64,000 nt of DNA from a bacterium (GTDB taxonomy: Bacteria > Bacillota > Clostridia > Oscillospirales > Oscillospiraceae), in the NCBI GenBank assembly GCA_004560375.1, contig SFVC01000002.1, positions 1 through 64,000 on the forward strand, written 5' to 3'. Both the position numbers and the translations under genes were made by a program. Of this stretch, positions 8,828 through 17,000 are shown piece by piece; the first letter of the stretch is position 1; each line of letters opens with the position of its first letter. The notes below the pieces were generated by a model. It had not been told where the DNA came from. It was given only the letters and a program-made list of their open reading frames with translations, and searched no databases.

Positions 8828-9943
8828 TTAAATGGACAGTCCCTCCGCGGCCCGCCGGAACTCCTCCGGCCCCACGGGGGTCTTCCCGCTGACGATCTTG
8901 GGCGATCCGCCGCCGGACACCTCCAGCAGCTCCTTCAGGGCGTCCATCCAGGCCCGGGCCTTCCCCTCCGGGGAGATGGCGGCGAAGCTCACCCCGCCGT
9001 CCAGCTCCGCCAGGAGCACCACGCCCCGGGTTGTCCTGCCCAGCACCGCCTGGCTCATGGCCCGCAGATCCCCGGCGTCCTTGGCGGCGTAGGGGATCAG
9101 CGTGTCCCCTGACTCCAACAGCTCCGCCGCCTGATAGCCGCACAGATCCCGGCGCAGGGACTCGTTCTCCTTTTTCAGCGCCCTGGAGGCGGCCAGCAGC
9201 CCCTCCATCTTGTCCGCCAGATCCGGTATACCCGTGTCGGACAGCTCCACCAGCCGCCGCAGCACGGCGTGATCCTCCCGCAGGCGCACTTCCGCCGCGG
9301 GGCCCACCGCGGTGTAGATCTTGGTGCCCCGGCCGGATCGCTCGCTGCCCAGCACTGTGAAGGACAGGATCTGCCCGGTGTGGCTCACATGGGGGGTTCC
9401 GCAGGGCTGGGTATCCACATCGGCAAACTTTACAATCCGCACCTCGTCATAGCCCTGGTACTTGGGATTGGGGTAGTCCGCCCCCTTCACGTAGGACAGC
9501 TCCACCGGAAAATCGTCCAGGATCTGCTTGTCCAGGAAGGCCTGCACCTCCTCCAGATGGCCGGGGGGCAGCTCCTTGGTGTCTATCTCATACCACTGGT
9601 TCTCCGGATGGACGCCGATGGCCACAATGTGCAGACCCAGCCGTCCGTAGAAACCGTCCAGCATATGGAAAGCGGACTGGACGGCGGTGTTGTTCCAGCG
9701 GGTGATCCGATCCACCTCCATGTGGACGGGGTCGGTCAGCTCTCCCTCCACCCGGTGCCAGAGGGTGTCCCCCTCCCACCGCAGCTCCAGCACCTTCCGG
9801 CCGTTGATGGCGCCCTCGTCCGCCAGGGCGCCCCCCTTTTCTCCGTAGAACACGGTGTCCTCAAAAGAATACCACCCCTCCCGGAGCTCCTTGATCCGGG
9901 TGTCCAGGGTGAGATTGAGAAAATTGTCGTAATTCCGATTCAA
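8828..9943 (-). CDS. Alanyl-tRNA editing protein (AlaX-like, long form)
   Basis: Free-standing homologue of the alanyl-tRNA synthetase editing region, about 371 residues, expected to deacylate mischarged tRNA-Ala. Visible parts: an AlaRS-like beta-barrel at the N-terminus (with FYGEKGGALADEG), the editing domain ending in motif QPCGTPHVSHTG with the zinc ligands Cys and His, a central coiled stretch, and a C-terminal DHHA1-like domain ending GGSPKIVSGK. The first zinc motif HxxxH appears as QSAFH, so one histidine is replaced by glutamine. The TTG start at 9943 has GGAGG seven bases upstream; the frame is open further 5' only because it overlaps pyrB. It follows pyrB by 28 bases. Confidence 0.85.
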   Translation of the reverse strand: MNRNYDNFLNLTLDTRIKELREGWYSFEDTVFYGEKGGALADEGAINGRKVLELRWEGDTLWHRVEGELTDPVHMEVDRITRWNNTAVQSAFHMLDGFYGRLGLHIVAIGVHPENQWYEIDTKELPPGHLEEVQAFLDKQILDDFPVELSYVKGADYPNPKYQGYDEVRIVKFADVDTQPCGTPHVSHTGQILSFTVLGSERSGRGTKIYTAVGPAAEVRLREDHAVLRRLVELSDTGIPDLADKMEGLLAASRALKKENESLRRDLCGYQAAELLESGDTLIPYAAKDAGDLRAMSQAVLGRTTRGVVLLAELDGGVSFAAISPEGKARAWMDALKELLEVSGGGSPKIVSGKTPVGPEEFRRAAEGLSI

Positions 9944-9971
9944 ACCGATCCCTCCATTACAGTTCCCTATA

Positions 9972-11030
9972 TCAGTCCAGCGGCGCGTCGCAGAAGGCAC
10001 AGCACCGCACGCCCCCCGCCTCCTTCGCCAGGGGCGGCAGGTAGTGCTCCGTCTGGGTGATGCATCGGGGGTTGTGGCACACCGGGCCGTGGCCAATCTC
10101 CACCGGTCCGGGCTGTATGCGGGGCTGGTTGGCCAGGTCGGCCAGCAGCGCCATCCGGGAATACATCCCATACCGGGCCTGCTCGAAGTACACCGCCCGG
10201 GGGTCGTCGTCCACGTCCACCGCGATCTCGTCCACCCGGGGCAGGGGGTGCATCACCAGCAGGTTCTTCCGGGCCCGGGCCAGCTTGGAGCGGGTGAGGA
10301 TGTACACGCCCTTGCACCGCTCGTACTCCAGGGGGTCGATGAACCGCTCCCGCTGGATACGGGTCATGTACAGCACGTCCAGCTGGGGGATGACGGGATC
10401 CAGGCCGGACACCTCCAGGAAGGGCATCCCGTTGTCCTTCATGAACCGGCGAAGGTAATCGGGTATGGCCAGCTCCGGGGGCGCGATGAGGAAGAAGCGG
10501 ATGTCCTTGAACTTGGCCAGCGCCTTGATGAGGGAGTGGACGGTGCGGCCATTCTTCAGATCGCCGCACAGCCCCACGCTCAGCCCGTCCACCGAGCCCC
10601 GCAGCCGGGTGATGGTGGTCAGGTCGGTGGTGGTCTGGGTGGGGTGCATATGGCCGCCGTCCCCGGCGTTGATCACCGGCACCTCGGAGTACAGGGAGGC
10701 CGCCTTGGCCGCCCCCTCCCAGGGGGTTCGCATCACCACCACGTCGGCATAGCCCGCCACCATCTTGATGGTGTCCTTCAGGCTCTCCCCCTTGGCGGTG
10801 GAGGAGGACTTGGGGTCGGCAAAGCCGAACACCGTGCCACCCAACCGCAGCATGGCGGTCTGGAAGGAGAAATTGGTGCGGGTGGACGGCTCGTAAAACA
10901 GGGACGCCATCACCTTCCCCCGGCAGGCGTCCAGGTATTGAGCCGGGGCGTCCATGATCCGCTCCGCCCTGGCGTACAGCTCGTCCCATTCCTCCCGGGG
11001 CAGATCCCCAAAGTCAATCAGATGGCGCAT
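9972..11030 (-). CDS. pyrB: Aspartate carbamoyltransferase with a C-terminal PyrI-like zinc domain
   Basis: Catalyses carbamoyl phosphate + aspartate to N-carbamoylaspartate, the committed step of pyrimidine synthesis. The catalytic part (residues about 1-305) has FYEPSTRTNFSF, GDGGHMHPTQ and LVMHPLPRVDEIA. About 45 extra residues follow; they contain CHNPRC and CAFC, spaced like the four-cysteine zinc site of the regulatory chain PyrI. No PyrI nucleotide-binding domain is present. Total 352 residues against about 305 for ordinary PyrB. The ATG at 11030 follows AGAAGGAGA; the frame stays open upstream but crosses a terminator-like hairpin. Confidence 0.93.
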   Translation of the reverse strand: MRHLIDFGDLPREEWDELYARAERIMDAPAQYLDACRGKVMASLFYEPSTRTNFSFQTAMLRLGGTVFGFADPKSSSTAKGESLKDTIKMVAGYADVVVMRTPWEGAAKAASLYSEVPVINAGDGGHMHPTQTTTDLTTITRLRGSVDGLSVGLCGDLKNGRTVHSLIKALAKFKDIRFFLIAPPELAIPDYLRRFMKDNGMPFLEVSGLDPVIPQLDVLYMTRIQRERFIDPLEYERCKGVYILTRSKLARARKNLLVMHPLPRVDEIAVDVDDDPRAVYFEQARYGMYSRMALLADLANQPRIQPGPVEIGHGPVCHNPRCITQTEHYLPPLAKEAGGVRCCAFCDAPLD

Positions 11031-11070
11031 ACTGTCTGTCTCCTTCTGCCTTTCTATGTTTTTTCCCGCA

Positions 11071-11098
11071 AAAAACCCTGCCCGATGGGCAGGGTTTT
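11071..11098 (-). terminator. Terminator/attenuator in the pyrB leader
   Basis: Minus strand AAAACCCTGCCC / GGGCAGGGTTTT with a three-base loop, followed by more T residues, 40 bases before the pyrB start codon. A terminator placed upstream of a pyrimidine gene suggests attenuation. I could not recognise a PyrR-binding element or a convincing leader peptide. Confidence 0.75.
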
Positions 11099-11223
11099 CA
11101 ACGGGGACGCAATGCCCTGCTACAGATATTGGCAATCAACGGGATCCTGGGCTCCCGGCCCGGAGCAGTTCGATTAATCATACTCTACGGGGCGGGAGCG
11201 GGATAGTCGCAGCGGCCCTTCTT

Positions 11224-11241
11224 TCTTGTATATTCTTGTCA
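11224..11241 (-). promoter_or_regulatory. Second exact copy of the 18-base argR-upstream motif
   Basis: Minus strand ACAAGAATATACAAGAAA, identical to 2396-2413. It lies between the sufB terminator and the pyrB leader, about 195 bases before pyrB. Identity over 18 bases in two intergenic regions is unlikely by chance. Confidence 0.45.
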
Positions 11242-11258
11242 TCCCACCGGCGGGAGAA

Positions 11259-11290
11259 AAGCGCTCCGGGGCACGTACCCCGGAGCGCCG
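11259..11290 (-). terminator. Rho-independent terminator after sufB
   Basis: An 11-bp perfect stem GCGCTCCGGGG/CCCCGGAGCGC with a six-base loop is followed on the minus strand by TTTT. It starts 9 bases after the sufB stop and separates sufCB from pyrB. Confidence 0.85.
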
Positions 11291-11298
11291 GAGCGCTA

Positions 11299-12216
11299 TC
11301 AGCGCAGGAAGCCGTCCAGGATCTTCTGCTCGGCCTCCTCCTCGGTGAGGCCCAGGGTCATCAGCTTCAAAATCTGATCCCCGGCGATCTTCCCGATGGC
11401 GGCCTCGTGGATGAGCTGGGCGTCCATGTGGTTGGCCACGATGGCGGGGATGGAGCTGACCTTGGCCTGCCCCATGATGATGGAGTCGCACTGAACGTGG
11501 CCGAAGCAGGGGGCGTTACCCTCCACCTGGGGGTAGAACACCTGCACCGAGCTGTCCTGGGCCACGGAGCGGGAGATCACCTGGGTGCGGGCCCCCTCCC
11601 CCTTCAGGATCACGTCCATCTTGCTCTCGGCGAACTGCTCCCCGTGGGTGAGCAGCCGCTCGGTGATCACCGCCTCAGCGTCGGCGCCCACCTCCACCTT
11701 GGTATACCGCTTGGTGTGATCCACCCCCCGGATCTGGACGGTCTCCAGCTGGATGGAGGCCCCCTCTTCCAGGTACACGATGGTGTGGGGATTCATGATC
11801 CGGGCTCCGGTGCCCTCCCCCTCGCCGTAGTGCTTCTCCGTGTAACGCACCTTGGAGCCGCGGCCCACGTAGAAGGTGTGCACGCCGTCGTGCTGGGAGG
11901 TGTCGCAGCCGTCGTTGTGGATGCCGCAGCCGGCGATGATGTCCACGTCGCAGTCCTCGCCGATGAAAAAGTCGTTGTACACCAGATCCTGCAGCCCACT
12001 CTGGGTGAGCAGGACGGGAATGTGCACGTCCTGCCCCTTGGTGCCCGCCTTGATCCGGATGTCGATGCCGGGCTTGTCCTCCTTGGAGGAGATCTCAATG
12101 GTGTCGGTGCTCCGCCGGGAGTCCAGCCCGCCGTCCTTCCGGATGTTGTAAGCCCCCTCCGGCACGCCGTCCATGTCGGCGATCTGCTTCAGCAGCTCTG
12201 TATCAGTGTGGTTCAT
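11299..12216 (-). CDS. SufB/SufD-like Fe-S scaffold protein (minimal SUF type)
   Basis: Scaffold subunit for iron-sulfur cluster assembly, partner of the ATPase SufC. 305 residues, much shorter than SufB (about 470) and with the core beta-helix region only. The C-terminal SufBD core motif is recognisable around residues 265-285 (VANHMDAQLIHEAAIGKI), where classic members have S-HGATIG-type residues. Several cysteines are available (GCGIHNDGC, CFGHVQC). The ATG at 12216 overlaps the sufC stop by four bases. sufS, sufU and sufD are absent, so this is the two-gene C-B arrangement described for SUF-like minimal systems (SMS). Confidence 0.85.
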   Translation of the reverse strand: MNHTDTELLKQIADMDGVPEGAYNIRKDGGLDSRRSTDTIEISSKEDKPGIDIRIKAGTKGQDVHIPVLLTQSGLQDLVYNDFFIGEDCDVDIIAGCGIHNDGCDTSQHDGVHTFYVGRGSKVRYTEKHYGEGEGTGARIMNPHTIVYLEEGASIQLETVQIRGVDHTKRYTKVEVGADAEAVITERLLTHGEQFAESKMDVILKGEGARTQVISRSVAQDSSVQVFYPQVEGNAPCFGHVQCDSIIMGQAKVSSIPAIVANHMDAQLIHEAAIGKIAGDQILKLMTLGLTEEEAEQKILDGFLR

Positions 12217-12950
12217 GCCTGTCCCTCCTCTCCCACAAAGGCGCACCCGGGCTGGGTGTTGGCCAGAATCTTCGGGAAGATCTCCTCCCGGGGCCCCTGC
12301 TCGGACACCAGGCCGTCCGCCACCAGCACGATCTCGTCCGCCAGGCCGATGATCCGCTCCTGGTGGGAGATGATCACAATGGTGGCCTCCCGTTTGTTGT
12401 GGATATAGCGGAAGGTCTCCGTCAGCTTGGCGAAGGACCACAGGTCGATGCCCGCCTCCGGCTCGTCGAAGATCATCAGCGGGGACTTCCGGGCCAGGAT
12501 GCTGGCGATCTCGATGCGCTTCACCTCGCCGCCGGACAGGGAGGCGTCCACCTCCCGGTCGATATAGTCCGCCGCGCACAGCCCCACCTGGGTGAGCAGC
12601 TGGCAGCCCTCCGCCCGGCTGAGGAAGGGGTTGCCCGCCGCCAGCCCCAGCAGATCCCGCACCCGCAGGCCCTTAAACCGGGGGGGCTGCTGGAAGCCGT
12701 AGCTGATCCCCCGCTTGGCCCGCTCCGTGATGGACAGGTCGGTGATGTCCTCCCCGTTCCACAGGATTTTTCCGCCGGTGGGCTTGTTCAGCCCCATGAT
12801 GGCCCGGGCCAGGGAGGTCTTGCCTCCGCCGTTGGGCCCGGTGATCACCCAGAACGCGCCGTCCGGCACGGTCAGCGACACATCCCGCAGGATGTCCTTC
12901 TGCCCCGCCTCCTCCTCCACGGAGAAGGCCAGGTGCTTCAGCTCTAACAT
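12213..12950 (-). CDS. sufC: SufC-like Fe-S assembly ATPase
   Basis: ABC-type ATPase that drives the SUF scaffold; 245 residues, no membrane segments. Walker A GPNGGGKTS lies at about residues 36-44, then the SufC-typical SYGFQQPPRFKGL Q-loop, signature LSGGEVKRIEIA, Walker B LMIFDEPEAGIDLW and the switch histidine in IISHQE. The ATG at 12950 follows GGGAGA at seven bases; in-frame codons further upstream lack a ribosome site. Translationally coupled to sufB. Expressed from the promoter at 13010-13038. Confidence 0.93.
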   Translation of the reverse strand: MLELKHLAFSVEEEAGQKDILRDVSLTVPDGAFWVITGPNGGGKTSLARAIMGLNKPTGGKILWNGEDITDLSITERAKRGISYGFQQPPRFKGLRVRDLLGLAAGNPFLSRAEGCQLLTQVGLCAADYIDREVDASLSGGEVKRIEIASILARKSPLMIFDEPEAGIDLWSFAKLTETFRYIHNKREATIVIISHQERIIGLADEIVLVADGLVSEQGPREEIFPKILANTQPGCAFVGEEGQA

Positions 12951-12986
12951 AGTCATATCTCCCATCAGATTCCGCCGGGGCGAAAT

Positions 12987-13003
12987 CATAGTTTATTTCT
13001 ATG
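12987..13003. promoter_or_regulatory. Operator copy 1 of sufCB
   Basis: CATAGTTTATTTCTATG, 5-base arms around 7 bases. It sits just downstream of the -10 box, covering the expected transcription start. Bound protein would block initiation. Confidence 0.6.
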
Positions 13004-13009
13004 GTTTGC

Positions 13010-13038
13010 AGTATACCACAGGAAGGAAGGGCTGTCAA
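13010..13038 (-). promoter_or_regulatory. Sigma-A-type promoter of sufCB
   Basis: Minus strand TTGACA (13038-13033), 17-base spacer, TATACT (13015-13010). Near-consensus. It is flanked on both sides by the same palindrome. Confidence 0.8.
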
Positions 13039-13048
13039 GAAAATAAAT

Positions 13049-13065
13049 CATAGTTTATTGCTATG
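13049..13065. promoter_or_regulatory. Operator copy 2 of sufCB
   Basis: CATAGTTTATTGCTATG differs from copy 1 by one central base. It lies 10 bases upstream of the -35 box. The shared flanking bases AAATCATAG...CTATG extend the match between the two copies to about 20 bases. Confidence 0.6.
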
Positions 13066-13110
13066 TTTTTGTCCGCCCGCTGTCCATTCTGCTGGAGTCC
13101 GCCGGTCAAC

Positions 13111-13139
13111 TGGCACGTTTTGCTTCCCGCACATAGAAT
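13111..13139 (+). promoter_or_regulatory. Probable promoter of the 13162 gene
   Basis: TGGCAC, 17-base spacer, TAGAAT, with the start codon 22 bases later. The boxes are imperfect. Confidence 0.45.
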
Positions 13140-13161
13140 AGGGGGCAAAGGAGGTGTGAAC

Positions 13162-13953
13162 ATGGAGAAAATCATTCCATGCTCGCTGAAGGATCAGGAG
13201 GTATTCCAGCGGGTGTGGCAGCGGGTGATGGCGGGCCGGGAGGACTGCGGCTGCCCTGTGGAAGCCATCATCCCGCCGGGGATGGAGGGGGATGTGTCCT
13301 GCCAGCGGCTGGAGGAGCTGATGCGGCTGAACGCCGGCCGCCCGGCAAAGGACGGCGGCGCGCCGGAAGCGGCCCCGGCCCAGGAGACCCCGGAACCCCA
13401 GCCGGAGCCCATGCCCCCGTCGGAGGAGGCCCCCGCCCCGGAGCCCCCGGAGGCGGAGCAGCCCCCCGGGTCGGCGGAGCCCATGCCCCAGCCGGAGGGC
13501 CCCCACCGGGGCAGCGACCTGCCCAGGCTGTGGGAGGCGCCCCAGCCCGCCGACGACCGCACCGCCCGCCTGCGCCGCCAGGTGATGGAGGCGCTGGAGG
13601 GCTGGCAGTTCTACCGGCATCTGGCCCGCCGGGCCAGAGGGGTGGACGCCCGGGTACTTAACACGCTGGCCGGGGAGCTGCACCGTGGCGCCCGGCGGCT
13701 GTCGGCGGCGTACTTTCTGATCACCGGCCTGCGGTACTGGCCCAGCGAGCTGCTGTCCGCCCCGGCCATCCCGTCCTACTGGGGGGCCCTGCGCCGCCGC
13801 CACCAGCTGGAGCAGCAGCAGGAGGCCGCCTTCCGCCTGGCGGCGGACGACTGGGAGGATCCGGATATGCTGGAGCTGTACGGCGAGCTGGGCGAGGGCT
13901 GCCAGCGCCGCTGCCGCCAGCTCCGCGCCCTGCTGGAGCAGGATCTGACGTAA
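13162..13953 (+). CDS. Uncharacterised protein with Pro/Glu-rich linker and ferritin-like C-terminal part
   Basis: 263 residues, preceded by an ideal AAAGGAGGTG site. A short N-terminal piece (residues 1-55, GREDCGCP...) is joined by a proline-, glutamate- and alanine-rich linker (about 65-120) to a helical C-terminal domain. That domain contains EALEGWQFYRHLARRA and LAGELHRGARRLSAAYFLI, reminiscent of ferritin-like four-helix proteins (an E-x-x-H-like spacing of metal ligands, but with too few clear Glu/His to assert iron binding). It is divergent from sufCB and convergent with nifJ. The function is not known; a link to iron handling is only suggested by the neighbour. Confidence 0.75.
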   Translation: MEKIIPCSLKDQEVFQRVWQRVMAGREDCGCPVEAIIPPGMEGDVSCQRLEELMRLNAGRPAKDGGAPEAAPAQETPEPQPEPMPPSEEAPAPEPPEAEQPPGSAEPMPQPEGPHRGSDLPRLWEAPQPADDRTARLRRQVMEALEGWQFYRHLARRARGVDARVLNTLAGELHRGARRLSAAYFLITGLRYWPSELLSAPAIPSYWGALRRRHQLEQQQEAAFRLAADDWEDPDMLELYGELGEGCQRRCRQLRALLEQDLT

Positions 13954-13964
13954 AGGCGGCGCGG

Positions 13965-14002
13965 AAAAAGGGGGACGCTTCCAGAAGAAGCGTCCCCCTT
14001 TT
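13965..14002. terminator. Bidirectional terminator
   Basis: AAAAGGGGGACGCTTC/GAAGCGTCCCCCTTTT, 16-bp stem with a loop of a few bases and T runs on both strands, between the convergent 13162 gene and nifJ. Confidence 0.9.
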
Positions 14003-14022
14003 GGGGCTTTGTTATGCGGGAA

Positions 14023-17000
14023 TTACTTGTACAGCTCGATGAGCTTCTGGAGGTGATCCCAGCGCTCCATGGCCGCTTCCTCGTTCTTCTTGAACAGCTC
14101 GTCGGCGCGCTCCGGGAAGGAACGGGTCAGGGAGGAGTACCGGGCCTCGTTGAGCAGGAACTCCTGGTAGCCGCCGGCGGGGGCCTTGGAGTCCAGGGTG
14201 AACGGATTCTTGCCCAGCGCCTTGTTGGCGGGGTTGTAGCGGAACAGGTTCCAGTAGCCGCAGGCCACGGCCTTCTTCATCTCGCTCTGGCAGTTGGCCA
14301 TGCCGCCCTTGATGGAGTGCATCTCGCAGGGGCTGTAGCCGATGATGAGGGACGGGCCGTGATAGGCCTCGGCCTCCCGGATGGCGGCCAGGGTCTGGTT
14401 GGGGTTGGCGCCCATGGCCACCTGGGCCACGTAGACGTAACCGTACTGCATCACGATCTCCGCCAGGGACTTCTTGGGCATCTGCTTGCCGGCGGCGGCG
14501 AACTGCGCCACCTGGCCGAAGTTGGAGGACTTGGACGCCTGTCCGCCGGTGTTGGAGTACACCTCGGTGTCGAACACGAAGATGTTCACGTCCTCGCCGG
14601 AAGCCAGCACGTGGTCCAGGCCGCCGTAGCCGATGTCGTAGGCCCAGCCGTCGCCGCCGAAGATCCACACGGACTTCTTGTTCAGATAGTCCTTCTGATC
14701 CAGGATGGCCTTGGCCAGCGTGCAGGCCTCGCAGTCGCAGAACTGGGCACCGCTGTCCTTCAGCTCCTTGGCGTGGGCCTGGAACTGGGGCAGCTTGTCG
14801 CCGAACACCTTGGCGGCGTCGGGGCTGGCGGCAAAGGCCACCAGATCGTCCACCGTCATCAGGGCGTCCTCCAGGGCGGCGATATACGCCTTGGTGGCCT
14901 CCTGGTTGGCCTCCCCGTCGTCCATGGTGTCCAGCCACTTCTGAGCGGCCTCCTTCAGCTCGGGCACAGCATTAGGCACCGTGATCAGCGCCCGGGTCTT
15001 GTCCGCCAGGGCGTTGCGGATGGCCTTCTGGCCCAGATGGATACCCAGGCCGTGCTCGGCGTTGTCCTCAAAGAGGGAGTTGGCCCAGGCGGGGCCGCGG
15101 CCGTCCTTGTTGACGGTGTAGGGAGAGGTGGCCGCGGGGCCGCCCCAGATGGAGGAGCAGCCGGTGGCGTTGGAGATATACATCCGATCGCCGCACACCT
15201 GGGTGACCAGGCGGGCATAGGCGGTCTCGGCACAGCCGGCGCAGGAGCCGGAGAACTCCAGCAGGGGCTGCTTGAACTGGCTGTCCTTGACGGAGCCGGT
15301 GCCCTCCATGTCGGCCTTGGGGGCCACCTTGGCCACCATGTAGTCGAAGGCAGGCTGACGGCCGGCCTCCTGCTCCAGGGGCACCATGCTCAGGGACTTG
15401 GTGGGGCAGATGCCCACGCACACGGAGCAGCCCATGCAGTCCATGGGGCTGACGGCCAGGGAGTACTTGTACACGCCCTTGCCCTTGCCGGCCTTGATGT
15501 CCACGATCTGGGCGCAGTCGGGGGCGTTCTTGGCCTCCTCCTCGGTGAGGGCGAAGGGCCGGATGGTGGCGTGGGGGCAGACGTAGGCGCACTGGTTGCA
15601 CTGCACGCAGGTGTCGGGGTTCCAGGCGGGCACGGACACGGCCACGCCCCGCTTCTCATAGGCGGAAGCGCCCTGCTGGAAGGTGCCGTCCACGTGGGCC
15701 ACGAAGGCGGACACGGGCAGGCTGTCGCCGTCCATGCGGTTGATGGGCTCCATCACGTCCTTCACCATCTCCACGAGCTCTGGGCGACCCTCCATCTTCT
15801 CGCCCTTGTCCTCGTCCTGGGCGGTGGCCCAGGAGGCGGGGACGTTGAACTTCTTGAAGGCGGTGGCGCCGATGTCGATGGCCTTGTGGTTCATGTCCAC
15901 CACGTCCTGGCCCTTCTTCAGGTAGGAGTGGGTGGCGGCGTCCTTCATGTAGCCGATGGCCTCCGCCTCGGGCATGACCTTGGACAGGGCGAAGAAGGCG
16001 GACTGGAGGATGGTGTTGGTGCGCTTGCCCATGCCGATCTCGATGGCCAGGTCGATGGCGTTGATGGTGTACACCTGGATGTTGTGCTCCGCGACGTACC
16101 GCTTGGCCACGGCGGGCATATGCTTATCCAGCTCCTCGTCGCTCCACTGGCAGTTGATCAGGAAGGTGCCGCCGTCCTTCACGTCCCGCACCATGGGGAA
16201 GCCCTTGACGATATAGGCGGGCACGTGGCAGGCCACGAAATCGGCCTTATTGATATAGTAGGGGGCCCGGATAGGCTCATCGCCGAAGCGCAGGTGGCTG
16301 ATGGTGACGCCGCCGGTCTTCTTGGAGTCGTACTGGAAGTACGCCTGGACGTACTTGTCGGTGTGGTCGCCGATGATCTTGATGGAGTTCTTGTTGGCAC
16401 CCACGGTGCCGTCGCCGCCCAGACCCCAGAACTTGACCTCAATGGTGCCCTTGGCCGCGGTGTTGGGGGAGGGCTTCTCCTCCAGGGAGGTGTTGGTCAC
16501 GTCGTCCACGATGCCGATGGTGAACTGGCGCTTCTGCTCCGCCTTAGTCAGCTCCTCATAGACGGCGAACACGCTGGCCGGGGGCGTGTCCTTGGAGCCC
16601 AGGCCGTAGCGGCCGCCGATGACGGAGATATCGTTCCGGCCCGCGTTGGCCAGGGCGGTCACCACGTCCAGGTACAGGGGCTCGCCCTGGGCGCCGGGCT
16701 CCTTGGTGCGGTCCAGCACGGCGATCTTCTTGCAGGTGGCGGGGATAGCGGCCAGCAGCTTGTCGGCCCGCCAGGGGCGGTACAGGCGCACCTTGATGAG
16801 GCCCACCTTCTCCCCGTGGGCGTTCAGGTAGTCGATGACCTCCTCCGCCACGTCGCAGATGGAGCCCATGGCGATGATCACCCGGTCGGCGTCGGGGGCG
16901 CCATAGTAGTTGAACAGCTGATAGTTGGTGCCCAGCTTGGCGTTCACCTTGCCCATGTACTCCTCCACCATCTCGGGGATGGCGTCGTAGTACTTGTTGC

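Noticed and set aside
11031..11135. Longer pyrB start at 11135
   Set aside because: It would translate through a clear terminator hairpin, and the 11030 start has a proper ribosome site and matches family length.
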